This document shows positions 1 through 4,689 of a DNA stretch of 5,180 nucleotides, in pieces. The notes beneath the pieces are model-generated. The model was not told the origin of the DNA, searched no databases, and worked only from the letters and a program-made list of their open reading frames with translations. The DNA is taken from NCBI GenBank assembly GCA_030146405.1, contig JASLBS010000266.1:1-5180 (forward strand), written 5' to 3'. Both the position numbers and the translations under genes were made by a program. The DNA comes from Arthrobacter sp. (GTDB taxonomy: Bacteria; Actinomycetota; Actinomycetes; Actinomycetales; Micrococcaceae). Every line of letters starts with the position of its first letter. The stretch's first letter is position 1.

Positions 1-2
1 TC

Positions 3-248
3 GCCATCGTCCTGTTCGGCGCTCCCAGGCTGCCGGGCATGGCGCGCAGCGTCGGACAGTCGCTCCGGATCTTCCGCTCCGAGATCAGGCAGCTGAAGGA
101 CGAGAACCCGGACGACGCCGCCACGTCCCGCCCCGGGTACCCGATGGGTGACCGGTGGGTTGATCCCTCCGACCACCGGGGAGTACCCGGGGACGGTATG
201 CCGCCGTCCCGGTCCGCCGGAGCGGGTGGTGCACCGGACGTGCGCTAG
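3..248 (+). CDS. tatA: Sec-independent protein translocase TatA/E subunit, 3' part
   Basis: TatA forms the pore-like part of the twin-arginine translocase, which exports folded proteins across the cytoplasmic membrane. The 5' end, with most of the N-terminal membrane helix, lies outside the window. The visible part starts at the end of that helix (AIVLFG), passes through the Phe-Gly hinge (codons 15-20), and continues into the amphipathic helix with LPGMARSVGQSLRIF and then RSEIRQLKDE, the classic TatA pattern. After about residue 39 of the visible part the sequence becomes a Pro/Gly/Asp/Arg-rich, probably disordered tail of about 42 residues ending at TAG 246-248. The ATG at 39 is internal (Met of the amphipathic helix), not a start. 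The tail is crossed by a large inverted repeat (131-192), so part of its sequence may be shaped by DNA or RNA structure. The helix motif makes the family secure; TatA versus TatE cannot be decided from this fragment. Confidence 0.9.
   Translation, partial: AIVLFGAPRLPGMARSVGQSLRIFRSEIRQLKDENPDDAATSRPGYPMGDRWVDPSDHRGVPGDGMPPSRSAGAGGAPDVR
131..192. repeat. Nested inverted repeat inside the tatA tail
   Basis: A perfect 10-bp inverted repeat has arms CCCCGGGTAC (131-140) and GTACCCGGGG (183-192). Nested inside it is a second perfect inverted repeat, CCGGTGG (152-158) with CCACCGG (173-179), around a 14-nt loop. Together they can fold into a two-tier stem with an asymmetric internal loop (11 nt on one side, 3 nt on the other). 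The left arm also overlaps a self-palindrome CGGGTACCCG (134-143), and the right arm can form a local hairpin (CCGGG 176-180 with CCCGG 186-190). There is no T tract after it, so it is not a textbook intrinsic terminator. Its role is unknown: transcript-end stabilisation, attenuation, or a site for a dimeric protein are all possible. Confidence 0.7.
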
Positions 249-309
249 CCGCTCCGGCAGCCCTCCCGTCCACCGCGGCGTGGTCGAGCTGGTGACGTGG
301 GATGCCCAG

Positions 310-315
310 TAGCAT
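310..315 (+). promoter_or_regulatory. Candidate -10 element for a leaderless mRNA of the amidotransferase gene
   Basis: TAGCAT fits the actinobacterial TANNNT -10 pattern and ends 6 nt before the GTG at 322, so transcription would start at or next to the first base of the start codon. No convincing -35 (TTGAC-like) lies 16-19 bp upstream, which is common for actinobacterial leaderless promoters. GGAGG (317-321) directly touches the GTG with zero spacing and could not work as a normal Shine-Dalgarno site for it. The TAG of this hexamer is also the in-frame stop that blocks any start further upstream. Confidence 0.5.
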
Positions 316-321
316 CGGAGG

Positions 322-1056
322 GTGAAACCGTTCCTCCTCCTGGCCACCCGCGCCGAAGACTTCGCAGCAGACGCCGAGTACCGGAGCTTCCTCCGCTTCG
401 GCGGTCTCGCCGAGGACGAGCTGCGGCGCGTCAGGCTGGAGGCGGAACCACTGCCGGAGCTGGACCTCGCCGACTACTCGGGCATCTTCCTCGGCGGCAG
501 CCCCTTCAACTCCTCCGATCCCGAGCCGTCGAAGGGCGCGGTGCAGCGGCGGGTCGAGGGCGAGCTCGGAGCCCTGCTGGACAGGGTCGTCGGCGAGGAC
601 TACCCCTTCTTCGGGGCCTGCTACGGCGTCGGGACCCTCGGGCGCCACCAGGGCGCCGTCGTCGACACCACGTACGCCGAGCCCATCGGCGCGGTCGAGG
701 TCACGCTGACGGACCAGGGCGCAGCAGATCCACTGCTGTCCGGGCTGCCGTCGTCGTTCGCCGCCTACGTGGGCCACAAGGAGGCGTGCTCCACGCTTCC
801 GGCATCGGCGGTGCTGCTGGCCTCCTCCGGCACGTGCCCCGTCCAGATGTTCCGCGTGAGGGAGAACGTCTACGCCACGCAGTTCCATCCGGAGCTCGAC
901 GTCGAGGCCCTCGTGGGCCGCATCAGCACGTACCGCCACGCGGGCTACTTCCCTCCGGAGCAGGCCGACGAGTACATCCAGCGGGCGCGGGCCTCGGTGG
1001 TCGACCAGCCCAAGGCCATCCTGCGCGCGTTCGTCCAGCGGTACGCGCGCCCCTGA
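322..1056 (+). CDS. Class I glutamine amidotransferase domain protein
   Basis: This 244-residue stand-alone class I (triad) glutamine amidotransferase should hydrolyse glutamine and pass ammonia to an unidentified acceptor. The visible triad is the nucleophile Cys100 in FGACYGVG, and His189 and Glu191 in QFHPELD near the C-terminus. An early strand-turn motif FLGGSPFNSSDP (56-67) matches the oxyanion/glutamine-binding region of GuaA-type domains. The usual Gln after the nucleophile elbow (GxCxGxQ) is Gly104 here. There is no attached synthetase domain, so the substrate is unknown; GMP synthase itself is unlikely, and a gamma-glutamyl hydrolase role is possible. GTG 322 is chosen as the start because an in-frame stop sits at 310-312 and the next residues (KPFLLLATRAED) already form the first beta strand. 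It lies 73 bp after tatA and 64 bp before the next candidate start, with its own likely promoter. Confidence 0.9.
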   Translation: MKPFLLLATRAEDFAADAEYRSFLRFGGLAEDELRRVRLEAEPLPELDLADYSGIFLGGSPFNSSDPEPSKGAVQRRVEGELGALLDRVVGEDYPFFGACYGVGTLGRHQGAVVDTTYAEPIGAVEVTLTDQGAADPLLSGLPSSFAAYVGHKEACSTLPASAVLLASSGTCPVQMFRVRENVYATQFHPELDVEALVGRISTYRHAGYFPPEQADEYIQRARASVVDQPKAILRAFVQRYARP

Positions 1057-1120
1057 GGCCGGGGACCCCACCCGTGCCCCTCCTGGCGGAGAGCCGAGCG
1101 CGTCGTCCGACCCTGTGCCC

Positions 1121-2446
1121 ATGTCGGTGCCGGGCGGTACTGTCGGAGGAAACCCGCGCAGGCGCACAGAAGAGGTAGCTGTCATCCGTTCCAGTACCAG
1201 CAGGTCATCGGCAGGCCGCACGGTCCCCGTTCTCCCCGCGCCCGGCGAGACCCGTCACCACCAGGTGCTCATCATCGGCGGAGGCAACGCCGGGGTTTCC
1301 CTCGCCGGGCGCCTGCGCCGGTACCGGTTCAAGGACGTCGCCGTGATCGAGCCGCGGAGCCGCCACCTCTACCAGCCGCTCTTCTCGCACATCGCCGGCG
1401 GGACGGCGGATGCGTTCGAGGCGGTGCGCCTGCAGTCGGCCGTGACGCCCAAGGGGGTGACCTGGATCCAGGACAGGGCGGCGGATGTCGCCACCGGCAC
1501 CAGCACGGTGCTGCTGGAATCCGGTGCCACCATCACCTACGACCACCTGGTGGTCTGTCCGGGCATCCAGAACGACTGGACCGCCATCCCGGGACTCAAG
1601 GACGCGATGGACGGGCCGTTCGGTGCGTCGAACTACGAGTACGAACTGGCGCCGAAGGCATGGAAGCTCTTCAAAGGCCTCACCCGGGGGACGGTGGTCT
1701 TCACACAGCCGCCCGGACCCGCGTCCTGTGCCGGCGCAGCCCAGAAGCCGATGTACCTCGCGTGCGACCACTGGCGGCGCCAGGGGGTGCTCAAGGACAT
1801 CCGGGTGGTCCTCGCGGTGGCCACCCCCACGATCTTCGGCATGGAGATCATCGACGAGGAACTCGACCGGAAGATCGAGGAGTACGGGATCGAGGTCCGG
1901 TACAGCACCGAGCTCACGTCCGTCGATCCCGAGGGCCGCACGGTCGAGCTCAGGAACAGCGTCACCGGTGCCTCGGAGCTGCTCGGCTACGACGTCCTGC
2001 ACGCCGTCCCGCCCCAGTCCGCACCGGAGTGGCTGAAGAGCACCGACCTTCCGGCGCCCGGGAATCCCGGCGGTTTCGTCGAGGTGGACCCCGTGATCCT
2101 GAGGCACCCGCGCTTCCCGTCCGTCTGGTCCCTGGGGGACGCCGCCTCCACGCTGAACTCCAAGTCCGGTGCGGCCCTGCGGATGCAGACGAAGGTCCTC
2201 GCCAAGAACATCAGGGCCGTCGTCAAGGGCAGGAAGCCCACGGCGGAGTACAACCACTATTCGGCGTGCCCGTTCGTGGTCAGCCGGAACACCGTCGTGT
2301 TCTCCGAGTTCGACGACAAGTACTCACCGATGCCGACCGTGCCCGGCTGGAACAACCTCGCCCGGGAGCGGCGCCTGACGTTCGTCGCGGAGCGGGTCGT
2401 GCTGCCGAAGGTGTACTGGAACCTCATCCTGAAGGGCCGGGCCTGA
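1121..2446 (+). CDS. sqr: Sulfide:quinone oxidoreductase-like FAD-dependent oxidoreductase (type II, SQOR/HMT2-like)
   Basis: This flavoprotein probably oxidises sulfide to protein-bound persulfide and passes electrons to the quinone pool at the cytoplasmic membrane. Numbering is from ATG 1121 (441 residues). The Rossmann motif VLIIGGGNAG (49-58) binds FAD, and WSLGDA with Asp340 is the second FAD-contact motif. Two cysteines fit the catalytic pair of the mitochondrial-type enzymes by motif: Cys203 in SCAGAAQK and Cys383 in YSACPFVV. The C-terminal YWNLILKG motif is also typical of this group. A further Cys146 sits in VVCPGIQ. Length agrees with the family. The start is uncertain: GTG 1115, ATG 1121 and GTG 1127 have no ribosome site and add a low-complexity leader, while the best ribosome site (1168-1175) lies downstream of them; GTG 1265 would begin exactly at the first beta strand. 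No persulfide dioxygenase, rhodanese or sulfur regulator gene is beside it in this window. NADH dehydrogenase type II is a related alternative, but the cysteine pair argues against it. Confidence 0.88.
   Translation: MSVPGGTVGGNPRRRTEEVAVIRSSTSRSSAGRTVPVLPAPGETRHHQVLIIGGGNAGVSLAGRLRRYRFKDVAVIEPRSRHLYQPLFSHIAGGTADAFEAVRLQSAVTPKGVTWIQDRAADVATGTSTVLLESGATITYDHLVVCPGIQNDWTAIPGLKDAMDGPFGASNYEYELAPKAWKLFKGLTRGTVVFTQPPGPASCAGAAQKPMYLACDHWRRQGVLKDIRVVLAVATPTIFGMEIIDEELDRKIEEYGIEVRYSTELTSVDPEGRTVELRNSVTGASELLGYDVLHAVPPQSAPEWLKSTDLPAPGNPGGFVEVDPVILRHPRFPSVWSLGDAASTLNSKSGAALRMQTKVLAKNIRAVVKGRKPTAEYNHYSACPFVVSRNTVVFSEFDDKYSPMPTVPGWNNLARERRLTFVAERVVLPKVYWNLILKGRA
1138..1143 (+). promoter_or_regulatory. 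Tentative -10 element upstream of the SQR-like gene
   Basis: TACTGT fits TANNNT and would place a transcription start near 1150. No recognisable -35 is seen at the expected distance. If real, the mRNA would begin downstream of the ATG at 1121, and translation would have to start after the purine-rich site at 1168-1175. Confidence 0.3.
1168..1175 (+). promoter_or_regulatory. Strong ribosome-binding-like site with no canonical start codon behind it
   Basis: AGAAGAGG is the best Shine-Dalgarno match upstream of the SQR-like domain. In the correct reading frame the codons at normal distance are GTC (1181, 5 nt away) and ATC (1184, 8 nt away); the first in-frame ATG/GTG/TTG after it is GTG 1265. 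A second purine run, GGAGGA (1145-1150), also lacks a start at usable distance. The site therefore conflicts with the canonical starts at 1115, 1121 and 1127, which lie upstream of it. Confidence 0.4.
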
Positions 2447-2468
2447 ACCCGGAGCGGAGACGCGAGCA

Positions 2469-2501
2469 CTTCATCGGCGGTTAACCCGGCGTTGACGGCC
2501 G
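2469..2501 (+). promoter_or_regulatory. PHO-box-like tandem 11-bp direct repeats
   Basis: Three head-to-tail 11-bp units lie here: CTTCATCGGCG (2469-2479), GTTAACCCGGC (2480-2490) and GTTGACGGCCG (2491-2501). They resemble the Streptomyces PhoP direct-repeat unit, whose core is GTTCACC repeated every 11 bp; units 1 and 2 match the recalled 11-position consensus at about 9 positions each, and unit 3 at about 7. The following 11 bp do not match. The array starts 22 bp after the sqr stop and ends 65 bp before the phosphodiesterase start, a suitable place for activation. Glycerophosphodiester phosphodiesterases are known members of phosphate regulons, which supports the reading. The TTGACG inside unit 3 could also serve as a -35, but no good -10 follows at 16-18 bp; the nearest, TTGGAT (2518-2523), is weak and 20 bp away. 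Confidence 0.5.
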
Positions 2502-2553
2502 CGACGGGTGGGAACGGTTGGATCGGAGCATGCGGCCCTGCCGCCTCCACCCC

Positions 2554-2560
2554 GAAGGGA
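2554..2560 (+). promoter_or_regulatory. Ribosome-binding site that fixes the phosphodiesterase start
   Basis: GAAGGGA is followed by 6 nt and then ATG 2567. This picks 2567 over the open reading frame's earlier in-frame candidates from 2492, and the resulting protein begins directly with a signal peptide. Confidence 0.75.
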
Positions 2561-2566
2561 CCACCC

Positions 2567-3802
2567 ATGCCGTTCCGCGCAGTCCGCTCCGCCCGCTCCG
2601 TCGCCGTCGCCGCCGTCGGGCTCTCGCTCCTCGCCACCTCCTCGCATACGGTCCCGGCCACGGATGTCCGTCAGCTGCCGATGAAGCGCACCACGGGCGG
2701 CCCTGTGCTCGTGGGACACCGCGGAGCAGCAGGAACGGCGCCGGAGAACACCGTCGCGGCGTTCCGGGACGGCCGCGCCTCGGGAGCGGACTTCATCGAG
2801 ATCGACGTCCAGCTCAGTGCGGACGGGGTCCCGTTCCTGTTCCACGACGACACCCCCGCCCGCACCACGAACGCCGAGCAGGTGTTCCCCGGACGGAGCG
2901 CCGACCCCATCACGTCCTTCACCTGGGCCGAGCTCCAGCAGCTCGATGTCGGCTCCTACTTCGACGAGCGCTTCGCGGGTGAGAGGATCCCGCACCTCGA
3001 CGACGCCGTCGCGGTGGCGGACCGGACCACCGGCGTCTACATCGAGATCAAGTCGCCGTGGAACTCCCCGGGGATCGAGCAGCTGGTGGCGGACGAGCTG
3101 CTCACCCACCCCGCCTGGCGGAAGCTGGTGGCCGCCGACAAGGTGCAGGTCATCGGGTTCGACGAGTCCTCGAACCGGAGATTCGCCGCGCTCGCACCCG
3201 AGGTCATGCTGCAGCAGCTCACGTTCGCCGTACCCGGTCCGGTGCTGCTCGCGAGCTGGTCGACCTACGCGGATTCCGTCGGGGCCTACTACCGACTCGT
3301 CGATGCCCAGGACGTCGCCGCCGTGCATGCCGCGGGCCTCGTGATGAGCGTCTACACCGTCAATTCGCGCGAGGCCGTCAGCGCGATGGCGGATCTCGGC
3401 GTCGACGCCGTGACCACCGACTTCCCGCTGCAGAGCAGGCGTCACCTGCGCGGGCTGCCGGTCTTCCCGGAGGCGCGGATCAGGATCAGCGGAGCCGTGA
3501 ACAACCCACCGGGCGACGACGTCCAGCCCGGGGCCGGTGAGTACGTCACGCTCCACAACGCGTCCGGCTCGGCGACCGACGTGAGCGGCTACTTCCTCCG
3601 GGACGCCGCCAACACCGTCCTCCGCGTCGGCGACGGGTACATCCTGGAACCGGGTGCAGAGCTCCGCGTCCATACCGGCTCCGGCACCGACTCGGCCTCC
3701 GCCTACTACAACGGTCTCAGCACCCCCGTCCTCAAGGACCAGGGGGGCTCACTGGGGCTGTGGACTCCTGATCTCGTGCTCGTCGACACGTTCGCGAACT
3801 GA
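2567..3802 (+). CDS. Secreted glycerophosphodiester phosphodiesterase with C-terminal lamin-tail domain
   Basis: This 411-residue enzyme should cleave glycerophosphodiesters to glycerol-3-phosphate plus an alcohol outside the cell. A signal peptide covers about residues 1-31: basic Arg4/Arg7/Arg10, hydrophobic VAVAAVGLSLLA, and likely cleavage after VPA. The GDPD domain (about 47-300) shows the general acid/base His51 in GHRGAAG, the APENT loop (58-62), metal ligands Glu78 and Asp80 in IEIDVQ, His93 in FHDD, Glu160 and Lys162 in YIEIKSP, and the late VDAVTTDFP motif. From about residue 303 the chain leaves the GDPD fold and enters a lamin-tail-like beta domain: EYVTLHN at 325, a Gly-Tyr-x-Leu-x-Asp turn, EPGAELRVHTGSGTDS, then GLSTPVLKDQGGSLGLW and a closing VLVDTF strand. 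Lamin-tail domains on secreted bacterial enzymes are thought to aid surface or ligand binding, which is inferred here. Tandem PHO-box-like repeats upstream suggest induction by phosphate starvation. Confidence 0.92.
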   Translation: MPFRAVRSARSVAVAAVGLSLLATSSHTVPATDVRQLPMKRTTGGPVLVGHRGAAGTAPENTVAAFRDGRASGADFIEIDVQLSADGVPFLFHDDTPARTTNAEQVFPGRSADPITSFTWAELQQLDVGSYFDERFAGERIPHLDDAVAVADRTTGVYIEIKSPWNSPGIEQLVADELLTHPAWRKLVAADKVQVIGFDESSNRRFAALAPEVMLQQLTFAVPGPVLLASWSTYADSVGAYYRLVDAQDVAAVHAAGLVMSVYTVNSREAVSAMADLGVDAVTTDFPLQSRRHLRGLPVFPEARIRISGAVNNPPGDDVQPGAGEYVTLHNASGSATDVSGYFLRDAANTVLRVGDGYILEPGAELRVHTGSGTDSASAYYNGLSTPVLKDQGGSLGLWTPDLVLVDTFAN

Positions 3803-3816
3803 CCGGCGGAGGCCGG
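3803..3816. terminator. Short GC hairpin in the convergent gap
   Basis: CCGGC (3803-3807) pairs perfectly with GCCGG (3812-3816) around a 4-nt loop GGAG. It begins on the base after the phosphodiesterase stop and fills most of the 18-bp gap to the stop of the opposing acetyltransferase gene. There is no T tract on either strand, so it is only a candidate bidirectional pause or termination element. Confidence 0.4.
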
Positions 3817-3820
3817 CGAG

Positions 3821-4111
3821 CTAGGCCAGGAGGTCCTGGTAGTCGGGGTGCTCGTCCATGAAGGCGGCCACGAAGCCGCACTGGGGGACCACTGTGAGGT
3901 GGCGATCGCGGGCGTCGTCGAGCGCATGGCCGATGAGCGTGCTGCCGACGCCACGGCCCTCGACGTCCTCGTCCACGACGGTGTGCGTGAAGACGATCGT
4001 GTCGTCCGTCAGTTCATAGGCGGCGGTGCCGACCTCGGTGCCGTCGAGCCGGGCCACGTAGCGGCCCTGCTCCTCGTCATTGCTGACCCGGACCTCGCTG
4101 ATGTCACTCAT
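3821..4111 (-). CDS. Small GNAT-fold N-acetyltransferase (Acetyltransf_CG / YidJ-like)
   Basis: This 96-residue minimal GNAT-like protein belongs to the GCN5-related N-acetyltransf_CG (PF14542-type) group by motif. After two N-terminal strands (RYVARLDGTEVGTAAYEL, 17-34), the strand TIVFTHTVV leads to the acetyl-CoA pyrophosphate loop EGRGVGSTL (51-59). Next are the helix HALDDARD and the family's hallmark VVPQCGFVAAFMDEHPDY (74-91), with a conserved Cys78. These proteins lack the full GNAT fold; substrates are poorly known. Start ATG 4111 is backed by GGGAAGG (4119-4125) with 7 nt spacing. A longer reading in the same frame, to about 4477, is a GC artefact running antisense to nothing recognisable and overlapping the upstream gene. 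It lies 31 bp after the DUF7793-type gene, so they probably share one transcript, and it converges on the phosphodiesterase gene with an 18-bp gap. Confidence 0.88.
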   Translation of the reverse strand: MSDISEVRVSNDEEQGRYVARLDGTEVGTAAYELTDDTIVFTHTVVDEDVEGRGVGSTLIGHALDDARDRHLTVVPQCGFVAAFMDEHPDYQDLLA

Positions 4112-4142
4112 GCAGCCACCTTCCCACCGGGCGTCCGGGCGG

Positions 4143-4559
4143 TCAACGTGTCTGCGGGCGCGCTTCGGCCCCTGCCGGCTCGTGGTAGGTGTCGCCCGAC
4201 GCGGGCTCCTGCTCGGCCGGGCCGTTGCCCAGGAGCCAGGCGAGCGCGGCGGTCTCGGAGGTGAAGAAACGGGTGGGAGTGGGCGAGCGGTGCGAGAAGC
4301 CCGACACCACTTCGTCGACGGCGTCCTCGCCGATGAGCGCCACCCGGGAGAAACCGCGGTAGGACGCCATGCCGGCACGCGCCTCGGGCGTGACGCCCGT
4401 GATGCCGTGCATGTGCACCAACAGTGGCAGGGGAGTGGCGCCGGAGAATTCGGCCAGGGCACGGGCAGCCGCGACACCCGCCGGGTGGGTGATCTCCACG
4501 CCGTGCCTCCACCTCAGCCTGAGGAAGCCCCTCTCGGAGTGCACGGTGAACGGGTCCAT
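4143..4559 (-). CDS. DUF7793 / STAS-SEC14-like domain protein of unknown function
   Basis: This 138-residue soluble protein resembles the actinobacterial DUF7793 (STAS/SEC14-like) family. The pattern is FLRLRWRHGVEIT (12-24), an Ala-rich helix (27-38), a core strand PLLVHMHGITGVTPEARAG (45-63), SRVALIGEDAVDEVVSGF (71-88), and the family's closing TRFFTSETAALAWL (96-109). A hydrophilic Pro/Glu-rich tail follows (112-138). Its biochemical role is unknown; STAS-like folds often bind partner proteins or small ligands. ATG 4559 is chosen because GAAGGA sits just upstream (4 nt spacing) and the conserved domain begins right after it. The frame stays open to 4742, but those extra 61 codons read as Pro-rich low-complexity sequence and would run into the divergent SDR gene. 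An extended -10 lies about 40 bp upstream. It is the first gene of a likely operon with the small acetyltransferase. Confidence 0.8.
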   Translation of the reverse strand: MDPFTVHSERGFLRLRWRHGVEITHPAGVAAARALAEFSGATPLPLLVHMHGITGVTPEARAGMASYRGFSRVALIGEDAVDEVVSGFSHRSPTPTRFFTSETAALAWLLGNGPAEQEPASGDTYHEPAGAEARPQTR

Positions 4560-4598
4560 GGAGTCCTTCAGGGGAGTGGGCGGAGGTACTGGCACGAA

Positions 4599-4607
4599 AG
4601 CGTAGCA
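4599..4607 (-). promoter_or_regulatory. Candidate extended -10 promoter for the DUF7793-acetyltransferase operon
   Basis: On the minus strand, TGC-TACGCT has both the TGN extension and a TANNNT hexamer. Transcription would start near 4592, giving a leader of about 33 nt with the ribosome site GAAGGA just before ATG 4559. No good -35 is seen, which an extended -10 can tolerate. Confidence 0.5.
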
Positions 4608-4630
4608 AGGTGCACCCCCCAGGAGTGGTT

Positions 4631-4642
4631 CCGTGTCCACGG
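4631..4642. promoter_or_regulatory. Short dyad in the divergent promoter gap
   Basis: CCGTG-TC-CACGG is a perfect 5-bp inverted repeat with a 2-nt centre. It lies between the minus-strand -10 and the SDR start, upstream of the minus-strand promoter, so it could be an operator, but dyads this short are frequent in GC-rich DNA. Two more 8-bp palindromes, GGTGCACC (4609-4616) and CGGCGCCG (4653-4660), occur in the same gap. Confidence 0.2.
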
Positions 4643-4676
4643 GTGCGCCGACCGGCGCCGTCGCAGAGGCAGGAGG

Positions 4677-4682
4677 TAGCGT
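4677..4682 (+). promoter_or_regulatory. Candidate -10 element close to the SDR start
   Basis: TAGCGT fits TANNNT and ends 7 nt before ATG 4690, the arrangement of a leaderless or near-leaderless transcript. It overlaps AGGAGGT (4671-4677), a very good Shine-Dalgarno sequence that is 12 nt from the ATG, longer than usual. The two readings exclude each other: either this is the promoter, or the mRNA starts upstream and uses the distant ribosome site. Confidence 0.35.
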
Positions 4683-4689
4683 CTGGACG

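Noticed and set aside
270..283. CCAC...GTGG inverted repeat after tatA as a terminator
   Set aside because: Only a 4-bp stem with no T tract; within chance expectation at this GC content.
1057..1090. GC-rich run after the amidotransferase as an intrinsic terminator
   Set aside because: GGGGACCCC leaves only a one-base loop, and no stable stem or T tract follows.
297..1178. Plus-strand frame of 293 codons overlapping the amidotransferase
   Set aside because: Arg/Gly/Pro low-complexity protein in another frame of a gene with an intact catalytic triad; no independent support.
85..1221. Long open frame of 378 codons on the minus strand opposite tatA and the amidotransferase
   Set aside because: It is antisense to two recognisable genes and has Arg/Gly/Pro-rich composition with no family motif; this is typical of the shadow frame of GC-rich genes.
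1205..2257. Minus-strand frame of 350 codons opposite sqr
   Set aside because: Shadow frame with no recognisable domain; the plus-strand frame carries all the FAD and cysteine motifs.
2471..3673. Minus-strand frame of 400 codons opposite the phosphodiesterase
   Set aside because: Shadow frame; biased composition and no motif, whereas the plus frame has a signal peptide and a full GDPD active site.
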